Positions 46,546-56,969 of a DNA stretch of 64,000 nt are shown here, piece after piece. A model generated the notes under the pieces. That model did no database searches. It was not told where the DNA came from and saw only the letters and a program-made list of their open reading frames with translations. The DNA lies in the NCBI RefSeq assembly GCF_016592155.1, contig NZ_AP024237.1, forward strand, positions 3,906,001 through 3,970,000, given 5' to 3'. The translations under genes and the position numbers were made by a program. Within the stretch, counting starts at the first letter, position 1; each line of letters opens with the position of its first letter. The stretch is from Mycobacterium heckeshornense (GTDB taxonomy: Bacteria > Actinomycetota > Actinomycetes > Mycobacteriales > Mycobacteriaceae).

Positions 46546-48024
46546 TCAGCTGACTGCGAGCCCGGCCAGTCCGGTGGTGCCGAGGTGGCCGTGGAGTTTG
46601 CGCAGGTTGTGGCACGCTGCCAGGAGCAGCCATTCACCACGGGCCTGCTCGAACCCGCGTAGCAGTAGGTGTTTGGCGTTTTGCAGGGTGGCCATCTGAC
46701 CGAATACTGGTTCGACGATTGCCTTTCGGTGGGCGTAGACCTTCTGGCCGGTCTTCGTGGTGAGTTTGCGGGCCATGCGCTGTTTTTCGGTGGCGTCGGC
46801 TGGAATCCTCCCGCGGGAAGCTACTGGTGGGTCGCCACGGTGGTGGCGCCCGGTGGCGATGAAAAACTCGGTGCCATGTTCGGTGGCATAGCTGGCGGCC
46901 TGGTCGAGGTTATCGGCCGAGCAGTACCCGGCGTCGGCAAGGACCTGGTTGGGCGTCGCACCGGTGCTGGCGGCGGCCTGTTCGGTCATCGGCATCAGGT
47001 TGCCCACGTCAGAGGCGTTGGTGTTCACGTCGGTCGCCACGATCACCTGATGATCGGCGTCGACCACGGCCTGGGCGTTGTAGCACTGGTGAAACGCCCC
47101 ATCGCCAGTCAGCATGATCTTTGAATCCGGGTCGGTGAAGTTGCGCTGCGCCTTGGGCTTCGGGACGGCCTGCTGCGCGGCGGCTTCGCCCTTACTGGTG
47201 ACAGTGTCATCGTCATCGCCGCGTTCGCGGGCGCTGTTTTCGGCCTTGACGCGGGCGGCTTGTGCGGCCTCTTCCTCTAGGGCGGCTTTGGCTTCGCGAA
47301 TCTTGGCCAGGCGCGACTCGCGGCGGCGCAGACCTTCAGGTAGCTCATCACCACCGCGGTTCTTGCCGAACTTGGTGTCCTCGGCCTTATCGATGCGCTC
47401 GGCCTCCAACAACAATGCCGAAACCTCTTCGGCGAGGACCTTCTCCTTCTCCGACATCCGGGCGTCGCTCATCGCTTTGCGTTTGGAGGCATTGGCCCGC
47501 ACCTTGGTGCCATCGAGGGCGACCCGGCCCAGTGAGACCATGCCCGCGGCCTGGCACAACGCCAACGCCTGGACGAACAAATGCCCCAATGCCGAAAGAT
47601 GTCGTTTGCGGAACCGGGCGATCGCCCGGTAATCCGGAGCGGCTCCCGCCGCCAACCATCGAAATGGCACGTCGTCGACGCATTTGGTTTCGATCACCCG
47701 CGACGAGCGCACCCCGATGGTGTAGCCGTAGAGCAGGATGCGCACCATCAGCCGCGGGTCATAGGGCGGCCCGCCGCGCCCCTCGGTGTAAGCGGCGCCG
47801 ATTCTCGACAGGTCCAGGTGCTCATCAACGAGCTCGGCGATGAACCGGGCCAGGTGTTCAGCCGGCAGCCAATCATCCAACGACGGCGGCAACAACAACC
47901 CCTGATCCGGATCGAACCGCCGGAAGGTCTTGTCCACCGGCGGCTTCGCCGCCGCAGAATCCGTTTCTACCCACTCGACGGGCTCAACTTCGAACAACCC
48001 GCCGCTATCGAGATCATCAGGCAC
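46546..48024 (-). CDS. IS1182-family transposase
   Basis: 492 residues. N-terminal block DQGLLLPPSLDDWLPAEHLA and PPYDPRLMVRILLYGYTIGV, then the DDE core: VSLGRVALDGTKVRANASKR (first Asp), NQVLADAGYCSADNL (second Asp) and AHRKAIVEPVFGQMATLQN (Glu), ending with LAACHNLRKLH. Complete, so transposition-competent by sequence. The long charged helix between first and second Asp is typical of the family. Confidence 0.93.
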   Translation of the reverse strand: MPDDLDSGGLFEVEPVEWVETDSAAAKPPVDKTFRRFDPDQGLLLPPSLDDWLPAEHLARFIAELVDEHLDLSRIGAAYTEGRGGPPYDPRLMVRILLYGYTIGVRSSRVIETKCVDDVPFRWLAAGAAPDYRAIARFRKRHLSALGHLFVQALALCQAAGMVSLGRVALDGTKVRANASKRKAMSDARMSEKEKVLAEEVSALLLEAERIDKAEDTKFGKNRGGDELPEGLRRRESRLAKIREAKAALEEEAAQAARVKAENSARERGDDDDTVTSKGEAAAQQAVPKPKAQRNFTDPDSKIMLTGDGAFHQCYNAQAVVDADHQVIVATDVNTNASDVGNLMPMTEQAAASTGATPNQVLADAGYCSADNLDQAASYATEHGTEFFIATGRHHRGDPPVASRGRIPADATEKQRMARKLTTKTGQKVYAHRKAIVEPVFGQMATLQNAKHLLLRGFEQARGEWLLLAACHNLRKLHGHLGTTGLAGLAVS

Positions 48025-48146
48025 ACCCCATCATCGCGTGCACCGGCCGATAAACCGCCCACCCCGTCCGGCGTGTTACTGACCCACGCTCCTAGCCGGT
48101 GACTCACTTGATCCTGTCACGCTGGGCTTGAACTGATTTCACTACC

Positions 48147-48662
48147 TCATGGGCAATTTGGCGAACCGTGCAAAGGAACCGGGTTCGTGAGGGGGATTGG
48201 ATCGGTCCAACCTTCCTGGGGCTTCGGTACGAAGTTCGCTGAAGTACTCTGTGCCGCACCCTGGCCGACCGGAATCGGGGCACTGATGAGCTGCCTCCCT
48301 TCTGGCCCCTCTGTGTAAGTCCAACCTAGCGAGTTGAAGTTCGCAATCTTGTTGTACGACTCCTCAATTTCGGGGTCGACGTGGGCGCCGCCCTCTTTAT
48401 CGACCAGGGCCAGGACGAAGTCCTTGCGTGAAAAGAGTGTCCCGTCAACATCTTTGACTACGGGATGCGTCCACCACATCTCGAAATGCACCCGAGAACC
48501 CCGAGGCAGGATGATCGTTGTCCCCATTGGGCCGGGCAGGTAGTCGTCCAGTGGCGCACCATAATGCGGTTCCGCTTTACCGTCGTCGATGGTTATCCCG
48601 TGTTGGATCAGACCGAACTCAGGGAACAGATTCCGTGGGTTCGGTCGTCCGGCAGTATCCAC
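48147..48662 (-). CDS. Hypothetical protein of the integrated element
   Basis: 171 codons from GTG 48662 (VDTAGRPNPRNLFPEFGL). A soluble protein with VHFEMWWTHPVVKDVDGTLF and SRKDFVLALVDKEGGAHVDP; no domain recognised. The same frame is open and looks coding further upstream (LSEAKRLAVGLRVLFHHTAD, then GSHALINQLGLQDRLAW) to about 48800 but offers no ATG, GTG or TTG there, so the original gene was probably longer and has lost its start. It lies directly behind the integrase gene on the same strand. Confidence 0.55.
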   Translation of the reverse strand: MDTAGRPNPRNLFPEFGLIQHGITIDDGKAEPHYGAPLDDYLPGPMGTTIILPRGSRVHFEMWWTHPVVKDVDGTLFSRKDFVLALVDKEGGAHVDPEIEESYNKIANFNSLGWTYTEGPEGRQLISAPIPVGQGAAQSTSANFVPKPQEGWTDPIPLTNPVPLHGSPNCP

Positions 48663-48845
48663 CCATGCCAGCCTGTCCTGAAGCCCAAGCTGGTTGATCA
48701 GCGCATGCGAGCCACGGGGGTTCCTGTCTGCTGTGTGATGGAAAAGAACCCGCAGCCCAACGGCGAGCCGCTTGGCCTCGCTCAGGTGTGGTAAGTCCGA
48801 GATCTGACAAGTCCGTTTTTGTTCACCCCGGTCTAACCGACCGCG

Positions 48846-50453
48846 TTAGCCCTCTCCGTGCGAGAAAAGACCAGCGCCCACAGTGCCGTACCGCTCTGGC
48901 GGCTCAGGCACCCGAGGGGGTCGAGGAGGTATGCCCATTCGCCGCTCCAGTTCCTCTGGGATACGGGTCTGGAACTCCCTCGCATTGCTCCCCCGTCCTC
49001 CGACGACCCGGGCGGTGAACGTTATTCCGGACTTGAGCAGTAGCTCCCTGCAGGCAGCCGTGTCCGCCGCTTCCCAGACCTCCCGGTATGTCCCTCCGGT
49101 GGCCCGGTACTCCCACCGGGCCTCTTGGGTGGGAGCGGATTCCAGCTCCGCGATCCTCGCGTCAAGTGCATCTAGTTGAGCCTGTAGCCGTTGTTTAGCC
49201 GTCGCTGAGACAGCACGGCCAGCAGCCTTCGATAGCTCGTCGAAGGCTGTCACAGCCTCACGTAAAGCCTGTTCATTTGTGTCACCCGGAACCCAGACCC
49301 GTTCCCGGACCTCCTGGTCCCCCAGCTCACGGAGGAAGTCCTCCTCGGCCATCTCCTCCAACTCCTCGGCTGGGATCATCGTGTGTTCACGGGATCGGCA
49401 ACGGTAATAACGATATTCGTACGTCTTGGCCGCCCTCCTGACCGTGTTCAAGTCATGGTGCAGGGGTTCCTCGCACCGGGGACAGTCGTCGCAGAACGCC
49501 GCTGGGTTCTCCCTGTTCGGGCAATCCGGGTTATGCCGGAACCCCGCACAGAACACCAGCCCTGACAACGGGCTGGCCTCGGTACGCCTGGCGTCCTTTC
49601 GGGCCTCCTGGGTCCGGTCCAGAGCTGCCTGTATCAGCTCCCACTCGTCCAAGGTGACCAACGGCTCGGCGAGCTGTACGGGCATACTCTGATCGTCGCG
49701 GACAATCTGACCGTTGTGGTGGGCGAAACCTCGCAGCATCGGACTCCTCAGCATGTTCCTGATCGGGGTGGTGCCCCAGGCGCCGGCACCCTGTGATTCC
49801 CGCCAGGAGCCGCGCAGAAGGGCGTAATACCGGGCTGGGGTAGGCACACCTTCGGAGGTCAGTTCCCGTGCAATGCGGGTCAACGGCTTGCCGTCTAGAA
49901 GGTCGTCCACGACACGACGAACGACCCAGGCTGCCTCGCGGTCGATCACCAGCCTCCAGCCCCCGCCGTCGCGGGGGATGGCCTTGTATCCGAACGGTGG
50001 TTTACCTCCAGGCCAGCGTCCAAGCTCCCGGAGCTTGCGCCTGGAGCCCTTGACACGCTCCCGGATGGCTTCCAGCTCACCCTCGGCCAAGAAGCCGATG
50101 ACGTTGGCGATCAGACGGCCTACGGGTGTACTTAGGTCGATCCCCTCCGATGCGCTCACCACGATCTTGTCGTGGTCCATGCACCAGCCGATCAGCTTGT
50201 TGAGGCTGATCGTGGATCGGCTCAGACGGTCCAGCTTCCACACCGCGATCACGTCGAACTCCGGTGCCCGTTCGTTGAGCCACGGCCCGACGGCTGGTGC
50301 CTGGAAGGGATCGACGGACCCGGGAAGGTCTACGTCCTCGGCCCAGCCGATGACCTCGTGGCCGTTGGCGTCGGCCCACTGCTGGATCACTTCCCGCTGA
50401 CGTTCTATCGACGTGGATTCCTCGGTTAACCTCGACAGACGGAGTCGGCCTAG
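48846..50453 (-). pseudogene. Large serine integrase, main part (5' end cut off by IS481-family element)
   Basis: About 535 codons of a phage-type large serine recombinase. The catalytic serine motif RLRLSRLTEESTSIERQ lies at 50400-50450, in frame with the rest but without a start codon there. Then VIAVWKLDRLSRSTISLNKL, GRLIANVIGFLAEGELEAIR, the recombinase domain, and the zinc ribbon/coiled-coil (FCDDCPRCEEPL). The largest frame with a start (GTG 50390) begins after the catalytic Ser and would be inactive. The missing first codons are found at 59959-60004, beyond the IS. The element was the integrase of the 18.4-kb island. Confidence 0.88.
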
Positions 50454-50553
50454 GTGTAACTCTTTGACAGGTTGTGAACGGCGTGGCTAGCGCAATGTAG
50501 GTGAGGACCTTCGGTATCGGTGTGGTTACCACAGGCACTCCGATCACCGAGAG

Positions 50554-51324
50554 GTGCTCCTGTCTCACGCTAATGCCTTGTTGACTCCCAAGGGCCGGTT
50601 GCGGCTGGCGCGCTGTGTCGTTGAGGACGGATGGACCTACGCGCGGGCGGCTGAGCGGTTCCAGTGTTCGACGGCGACGGCCAAGAAGTGGGCTGACCGC
50701 TACCGCGCCGGTGGCCCGGAGGCCATGGTAGACCGGTCCAGTCGCCCGCACCGCTGCCCGCGGCGGCTGTCGCAGCGCCGCGAGCGACGGATCATCAAGG
50801 TGCGCTTCACCCGCCGCTGGGGTCCGCATCGCATCGCCGCCTATCTGCGACTGGCCCGTTCGACGGTGGAGGCGGTCCTGCGCCGCTACCGGATGCCGCT
50901 GCTGCGTGACCTGGACCAGGTCAGCGGGCTTCCGGTGCGCCGGCCACGGCCACGCCGCTACGAGCACTCCGCACCCGGGGATCTGGTCCATCTGGATATC
51001 AAGAAGCTCGGGCGCATCCCTGACGGCGGGGGCCACCGCAAGCTGGGACGCCAGGCAGGCCGACGCAACCGGGCCGGGGCGGGCTATGCGTATTTGCACC
51101 ACGCCATCGACGACCACTCTCGGCTGGCGTACTCCGAGATCCTCAACGATGAGCGAAAAGACACCGCTGCGGAGTTCTGGAGACGAGCTAACGTCTTCTT
51201 CTGCGAGCACGGAATTGTGGTCAAGCGAGTGCTGACTGACAATGGAAACTGCTACCGCTCAAAGACCTTCGCCGATGCCCTCGGAAGCCAGATTTGCCAC
51301 AAGCGGACCCGCCCCTATCGTCCT
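50554..51324 (+). pseudogene. IS481-family transposase, 5' part
   Basis: 257 codons from GTG 50554. Helix-turn-helix head (CVVEDGWTYARAAERFQCST), then the rve-type DDE core: GDLVHLDIKKLGRIPDGGG (first Asp), YLHHAIDDHSRLAYSEIL, VVKRVLTDNGNCYRSK (second Asp). It stops making sense after KRTRPYRP at 51324, where the transposon begins; the Glu-containing end resumes in frame at 59756. The joined gene has 325 codons, the family size. Confidence 0.9.
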
Positions 51325-51504
51325 CTCTTAACCGGCTAATGGTTACTGGTTGTTGGCTACGACACGCCGTTTTTCCTGGGGTGCTTGATTTGCGTTGAGA
51401 CGTTAGGCATATGTGAGTCCCATGGCAGCAGAGCAGACGGTCGAGTCGTTGTGTGCAGTCGAGCGGCAGGGGCGCTGGTCGCTGGTCGGGGCGGGCCGGC
51501 TGGC

Positions 51505-52502
51505 ATGGATCTGGTCAACGACTACCTGAGCTATCTGGCCGATCGCGCTTACTCGCCGCGCACGGTGCGCGCCTACGCGTTCGACCTGCTGGCGTTCGCG
51601 CGGTGGCTGGCCGCCGAGCGCCTTGGGGTCAACGAGGTCACCACGGAGGTGTTGCTGCGGTTCTTGGCGTTCTGCCGGTCGGCGTTGCCGCCGGTCCGGC
51701 CGGGCGGCAACGTGTACTCGATCCGCGATGGCCGCAACGTCGGCTACGCGCCGACGACGATCAACCGGCGGCTCGCCGCGATCTCGGGGTTGTATTCCTA
51801 TCGGCAGATGCGGGATGGATCGGCGGACAACCCGGTACCGCGCGGGGTCCGGCACGCCGCGCAGCCGGGGAGGCTAGCGGTCTGCTGGCTCACCTGCGAA
51901 AGCCAAAGCAGCGCTCGCGGTTACGGGTGCGGGAGCCTCGGCGGTTGCCGCGCGGCCTGGACCGCAAGGAGACGACGGCGCTGGTGGGCAGCCTGCGCAC
52001 CGACCGGGATCGCGCGATCGCGGGGTTGATGCTGTTCTGCGGGTTGCGCTCGGCCGAGGTGCTGGGTCTTCGGGTCCGCGATATCGACATCGGCGGCTGG
52101 GTACGGGTCATCGGCAAGGGCGACAAGGAGCGCCGAGTTCCGTTGGATCCAGACGTGGCCGCGCTGATCCAGACCTACCTGTTCGCCGAGCGGCCCGAAT
52201 CAGATTGCGACACATTGTTTCTGGTCGCAAAGGGCCCCAACCGGGGCGAGCCGCTGACCCCGGCTGGATTGCGCACGATCTTTCGCTACCACCGGGCGAA
52301 GGCCGGGGTGCCTGCCGGGCATCCGCATGCGCTGCGGCACTCGTTTGGCACCGCGCTGGCCGAGGCGGGAGTTGACCTATCGGTACTACAGGCGCTGATG
52401 GGCCACGACCACGTCGACTCCTCGGCCGCCTACATTCACCTGTCCCCGACGCATGTGCGTGCCGCCTACGATGCCGCCCGTGATCGCCAGCGCTCCCACT
52501 GA
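51505..52502 (+). pseudogene. TnpA-like tyrosine recombinase with one-base deletion
   Basis: Starts ATG 51505 (MDLVNDYLSYLADRAYSP), SAM-like N-terminal DNA-binding part to VPRGVRHAAQPG, then the frame breaks. At 51867-51870 a run of four G would need to be five to continue as PGEASGLLAHLRKPK. The catalytic half in the other frame is complete: CGLRSAEVLGLRVRD (Arg), HALRHSFGTALAEAGV (His-x-x-Arg), MGHDHVDSSAAYIHL (His, Tyr nucleophile). About 332 codons when repaired. Confidence 0.85.
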
Positions 52503-53990
52503 GGGGGCTGTTGCCGCGCGGCGGCCAGCGCCGCGCGGCGAGGAGTTGCTGTCGGGGTATGTGGCCGCGTTGGCGGCCCGTGGTGCGGGGAATCGATCGT
52601 TACTGGCAACGGCCCGCGTGTTTCTGACCCGCTGGCCCGATCCACAGGCCTGGGCCGAGCTGCCGCTGTCGGTGCGGTTGTCGGCCGGTTGGACGGTTCG
52701 GCCGCTGTTGAATTATCTGATGCTGTCCGGATATCTGCGCCCGGGCTACGACTATCTGCTCGAACGTAAGCTGGCTGCCATCCTACGGGAGGCACACACA
52801 AGCCCCTTGGCTGGTTATGTGACCCGATTCCTTTCCGCAGCAACCGAACTGGGCTACACACCCCGGGTAGCGGCGGGGCTGGCCAGCCAGGTCGCGGTGC
52901 GCATGCTGATCCAGACCGGCCACCCGCTTACCGAGCTTGACGATACCGATATCGCCGAGTTCAGCGCCGCGATCACCGCCCGCGAACAAGCACATCAGCG
53001 GCCACTCCAGCACTACCGGACCGCGTTGTATGCCGCCCGCGCTGTTCTGTATCACCTGGGTGGGCAGGTCACCCCAACTGCGAAAAACACCGCGCATCTG
53101 CGTTGGCCGTGGCGTCGTCACTTCGCCAGTGTTCCAACCGGATTGGCTGATTCGCTGGTCGCCTACCTGGAATGCGCCTCGGGCACTCGCACCCGATCGA
53201 CCGTGTTGGGCATCGCTAGCCGCCTGGGCCATTTCGCCCAGTTCCTCGCCGACCACGATCCAGCGTTGATCAGCCTGGCCGACCTCGATCGGCAACGTCA
53301 CATTGAGCCTTACTTAGCCGCCGTGGCCGCCGCGACCAACCCGCGCACCGGCGCGGTGTTGTCGGCCTCCGAACGGCGCTCGCGGGTGCTGACCGTCGGG
53401 CGGCTAATCGACGACATCAACGAATGGGGCTGGGCCGAGGCGCCCGGCCGCAAGCTCGTGTTTGCCCGCGATGTGCCCCGACTGCCCAGGGCGCTGCCCC
53501 GCTACCTGCCCCCGGACGCCGATCGGCGGCTGTCGCAGGCGCTGCACGCCTCGCCGAACCGGCTGCGCGCCGACGCACTACTGCTGCTGCGCGCCACCGG
53601 GATGCGCATCGGCGAACTGCTCGACTTGGAACTGGACTGTGTGCATGAGGTTCCCGGCGCCGGGGCCTGGTTGAAGGTTCCGCTGGGCAAGCTCGACACC
53701 GAGCGGATGGTGCCCATCGACGACGAGACCCTCGAGTTGGTCGACCGCATCGTCGCGCACCGCTCGCCCGGCAAGCCACTGCCACACCCACGCACCGGCA
53801 AGCCGGTCCAGTTCCTGCTCACTCATCAGGGGCGCCGCATATCGGTGGACGTCCTGCGCAACGAACTTGCCCGCGCCGCCACCGAAGCAGGATTGAAATC
53901 CGTTACACCACACCAACTTCGACACACCTACGCCACCGCGCTGATCAACTGCGGGGTGTCGCTGCAGGCGCTGATGGCGATGCTCGGCCA
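52471..53990 (+). pseudogene. TnpB-like tyrosine recombinase, 5' part
   Basis: 506 codons from ATG 52471, overlapping the tnpA end by 32 bp. N-terminal helical domains, then the catalytic pattern: RATGMRIGELLDLELD (Arg), HQLRHTYATALINCGV (HxxR), and the second His in AMLGH, where it is cut by the inner element. The tail with the tyrosine continues at 56970 (HVSAEMSLRYGRLFDE). The long continuous frame past 53990 is an artefact of the junction. Confidence 0.88.
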
Positions 53991-54021
53991 TTATGCGGGT
54001 GATCTTGTCAAGTGCGTCTTG

Positions 54022-55848
54022 TCAGGAGGCGGTTTGATCGAGTCGGGCGAGCAGTCCGTCGAACACTTTCTGGCGGCCGAGCTGTCCTTTTTCGGCAGCG
54101 TCGTCGCGTTGTGCCTGCAGAGTGGGCCGGAAGGCGATGGTGGTCTGAAAGAAGGTGCAGGATTCGCAGATGGATTCGAAGTGGCAGTCCAGGCCGACGG
54201 GTCGGGCGCAGTAGCCGTTACCGAGCATCCGACGGTGCATCTCGGCGCGGAGCTTTCGCATTTCGGCGCCTTCGGCGTCGGCGGGAAGTGCGCGCGGCTG
54301 ATCGTAGAGGGCCTCGACCTTTTCGCTGACGGTGAAGTATTCGTCGGCGACGGTGCGATCGGCGATTCGAGCGTAAACGAGCGTCATCCGCATAGATCGG
54401 TGACCCAACAGCGCGGCCAGCGCTTCCAGCGACATACCGCGGTTGATCGCCTGGGTTGCCAAGGTATGTCTGAGACGATGGGGCGAAACACGGCCGATGC
54501 CAGCCACTTTCGCGGTTTCAGCGACGGCCCGATCGACGCGGCCCTCCCCGATGCGTTGGCCGTACTCAACGAACAGGTAGCGGCTGCGCAGGCTGACGGG
54601 TCGGGCGGCGAGCCATTCGTCGAGGAGATCCTTGAGTTGGGGATGCAACGGAATGTACCGGTCGTTGCGCAGTTTCCCGAGCGGCACGTGCAACCAGTAC
54701 GCGGCCCCGATCTGCACCACGGAATCGACTGTGAGATCGAGGAATTCGCCCTTACGCAGGCCGGTGCGGGCCAGGAACTCCACGCACAGCCGGACAAACG
54801 GGTCGTCGGCGGCGCGCGCGGCCTGCAGCAGCTTGGTGAACGCGGCGTCGTCGAGGAAGCGGGGCAGCGGCTCGTCGCGGATCGGCAGGTCGCCGGCGAA
54901 CACGAGCACGCGGGCGGGAATATCGTCGCCGTCCCATTCGGTGAGCCGGTCGAAGCAGGTGCGCAGGGTGCCGAGATGTTCGGCGAGACTGATCTTGGAC
55001 AACCGGCCGCCGCGCGCCGAAGGACGGGTGGCCAGGTGCAGCTTGTAGGCCTCGATGTGTGCCCGACGCAGGTCAGCAACACAGACCACCTCGGGGGCGT
55101 TCGCGGCCAGCCAGCCGGCGAACTCCCGCAGCACGCCCTCGACACGCACCATCGTCGAGGCCCGCAGCGACAGCCGCGTCTGGGCGATGTAACCGGTCAG
55201 GGTGGCCGCCAGCCGCGGCGGAACCGCCGCCCACTGGGCGGCCCGCTCAGCCGAGCGGTTTGGGCTGGTCTTGCGGGGCGCGCTGTCGAGGACGCCGAGG
55301 TGGAACAGGGTGGTCTGCGCACCGAACAGCGCCGCGCTCAGTGCTTTGGCGCCGTGGCTGCCGGGTCGGTGACGAGTTATCGCGGCACTCAACGCTTTTC
55401 GCTGCTCATCGATCACCGGCTGGGTCAGCTGCTCGGGAGTCAGCCCGGCCAGCGCGGCCACCTTGGCCAGCGCCGACCACTGCAGGCGGGTCACGATGGG
55501 ATCAAACCCGAGCTCGGTGGAGGTCGCGACGAACCGTTGGTGGAATCCGCGGTGATGATGGGCGGCGACTTCGCCGAGGTAGGGCCGGCACGCCACGAGA
55601 TAGTCCGGGCTGGGCCGCAGCCGTCCCGTCACGATCAGCCAACCAACCACCCGTCGATCCTTCAGCGGCAAAGCGCACTGGGTTGCCAGCGGCAACGCAG
55701 ACCAGCCCGCCACACCCACGCGGGTGAAGAACGTGCGGGCCACCGAGGTCACCGGATGTCCGGCGAACATCCCGGCCGCAACCAGGTCGGCCCGATACGC
55801 CTCGACGAGCTCTTCGATGTCGGGGCGATGTGCTGGTGAGCGGTTCAT
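54022..55848 (-). CDS. Tyrosine recombinase, TnpB-like (inner element)
   Basis: 608 residues, start ATG 55848 overlapping the preceding gene's stop. Catalytic set: RTGLRKGEFLDLTVD (Arg), SPHRLRHTLATQAINRG (HxxR), LLGHRSMRMTLVYARI (His, Tyr). The C-terminal extension has Cys pairs CARPVGLDCHFESICESC, a likely zinc ribbon, matched by a similar one in the outer TnpB (CAYANICEHC). Overall arrangement as TnpB of Tn554. It probably works with the 346-residue partner to excise and insert the element. Confidence 0.88.
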   Translation of the reverse strand: MNRSPAHRPDIEELVEAYRADLVAAGMFAGHPVTSVARTFFTRVGVAGWSALPLATQCALPLKDRRVVGWLIVTGRLRPSPDYLVACRPYLGEVAAHHHRGFHQRFVATSTELGFDPIVTRLQWSALAKVAALAGLTPEQLTQPVIDEQRKALSAAITRHRPGSHGAKALSAALFGAQTTLFHLGVLDSAPRKTSPNRSAERAAQWAAVPPRLAATLTGYIAQTRLSLRASTMVRVEGVLREFAGWLAANAPEVVCVADLRRAHIEAYKLHLATRPSARGGRLSKISLAEHLGTLRTCFDRLTEWDGDDIPARVLVFAGDLPIRDEPLPRFLDDAAFTKLLQAARAADDPFVRLCVEFLARTGLRKGEFLDLTVDSVVQIGAAYWLHVPLGKLRNDRYIPLHPQLKDLLDEWLAARPVSLRSRYLFVEYGQRIGEGRVDRAVAETAKVAGIGRVSPHRLRHTLATQAINRGMSLEALAALLGHRSMRMTLVYARIADRTVADEYFTVSEKVEALYDQPRALPADAEGAEMRKLRAEMHRRMLGNGYCARPVGLDCHFESICESCTFFQTTIAFRPTLQAQRDDAAEKGQLGRQKVFDGLLARLDQTAS

Positions 55849-56885
55849 GCCTCGGCCGCCTCACCGGAGGCGACGACCTGCGCCTCGATCGCTTCGGCGG
55901 CCCGCAGGTACTCCCGTTCCAACCAGTCGTTGGCCAGGTGCAGGTAGATGCGGGTGGAGTCGATCGAGGCGTGGCCGGCCTGGGCTTGGATCGCCTCCAG
56001 TGCCATCCCCGCCTCCCGCAGCCGGGTGAAACAGGTGTGCCGCAGCTGATGGCACGTCGCCTGGGTCAGCCCGGCGCGAGCGCGCGCACCGTCGAGGATC
56101 TCGTCCAGACCGGCGGCCGACAACGGCTCGCCACGCCGGGGCCCCTTCAACACCACGAACACCCGATCGGTCGACGTCCGCGGCCGCTCCTGATCCAGAT
56201 AGTCCCCCAGCGATGCGAAGAACCGCGCCGATACCGGCACCATCCGCTGCCGACCGCCCTTGCCTTCGGCCACGAACACCCGCCGCTCGCCGGCGTTGAC
56301 GTCGTCGAGGCGCAGGCCCAGCACCTCGCAGCGTCGCAGTCCACCCAGCAGCATCGCCTCGACCATGGCCCGGTCGCGGTGGGTGCGCAGCGCCGCCCGC
56401 AGCGCGTCGACCTCGCTTGGCGCCAGCACCCGGGGCAGCGTACGCGGGGTGCGGATCAACGCCATCCCGCCCTTCCCGCGCCGAGCACCGGGGCGGCGGG
56501 CGGCCAGGCTGGTCGGCACCGGGTTGCGGCTTACGCCGGTGTCACCGCGGGCCGCGAGGTAGGCATACAGGCCACGCACACTGGACAACCGGCGGGCGAT
56601 CGTGCGCGCCGCCAGGCCCGGCTCGCCGTCCTCCAACCGCACCACCCGCTCACCCAAACGGGCAGTGCGTTGAAACGCCAAGAACGCGAACACATCTGCG
56701 GCGCTCACCTGGGTCGGTTCCTTGGCAACCACACCGAAGAAGATCTTCAAATCCGAGGCCACCGCCAGCCAAGTGTTCGTTCGGGCCCGTGCCGCAACGA
56801 AGGCCAGGTAGTCATCCAGCAGCGGATGCCCCAGGGTGATCGCGGCCAACTCCGCCCCACGATGGTGACGGACCAGGCACGGCAT
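55845..56885 (-). CDS. Tyrosine recombinase, TnpA-like (inner element)
   Basis: 346 residues from ATG 56885 (MPCLVRHHRGAELAAITL); the longer frame to 57230 reads antisense through the outer tnpB tail and is not used. N-terminal SAM-like part HPLLDDYLAFVAARARTNTW, catalytic part LLGGLRRCEVLGLRLDDV (Arg), CHQLRHTCFTRLREAG (HxxR), QAGHASIDSTRIYLHL (His, Tyr). First gene of the pair; its start is 64 bp from the right end of the element. Confidence 0.9.
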   Translation of the reverse strand: MPCLVRHHRGAELAAITLGHPLLDDYLAFVAARARTNTWLAVASDLKIFFGVVAKEPTQVSAADVFAFLAFQRTARLGERVVRLEDGEPGLAARTIARRLSSVRGLYAYLAARGDTGVSRNPVPTSLAARRPGARRGKGGMALIRTPRTLPRVLAPSEVDALRAALRTHRDRAMVEAMLLGGLRRCEVLGLRLDDVNAGERRVFVAEGKGGRQRMVPVSARFFASLGDYLDQERPRTSTDRVFVVLKGPRRGEPLSAAGLDEILDGARARAGLTQATCHQLRHTCFTRLREAGMALEAIQAQAGHASIDSTRIYLHLANDWLEREYLRAAEAIEAQVVASGEAAEA

Positions 56886-56969
56886 GAACACGGCAACCTC
56901 CTGCCGCCAGCATCCGCGCCCACCCCGCTGGATCACGGCAGACACGCCGAAGATCACCCGTATATCAAA

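Larger units (their letters stand above)
44648..48095. mobile_element. IS1182-family element, interrupted by an IS1634-family element
   Basis: Perfect 20-bp inverted repeats, CTAGGAGCGTGGGTCAGTAA at 44648-44667 and its complement at 48076-48095. If the outer CTAG is a target duplication, the IS proper is 44652-48091 with 16-bp repeats. Subtracting the nested IS and one 83-bp copy leaves about 1720 bp, the usual size of the family. It separates the ESX-like genes from the hypothetical gene at 48147. The single transposase gene (46546-48024) is intact. Confidence 0.85.
53991..56969. mobile_element. Two-recombinase transposon inside tnpB
   Basis: About 2.98 kb between the halves of tnpB. Inverted ends: TATGCGGGTGATCTT at 53992-54006 and the complement of 56950-56964, TATACGGGTGATCTT, 14 of 15 matching. 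A CA dinucleotide of the target is present on both sides. It holds two minus-strand tyrosine recombinases overlapping by 4 bp and nothing else; both are intact, so it may be the most recently active element here. Confidence 0.82.

Noticed and set aside
48790..48850. Integrase 3' end as an attachment site disrupting a host gene
   Set aside because: The convincing att cores are at 41593 and 60036 next to spoU; the sequence behind the integrase lies inside the island.
52453..55839. A single 1128-codon plus-strand open frame
   Set aside because: Only the first part (to 53990) is TnpB-like; after the inner element's left end it is the antisense of the 608-residue recombinase. The length is a junction artefact.
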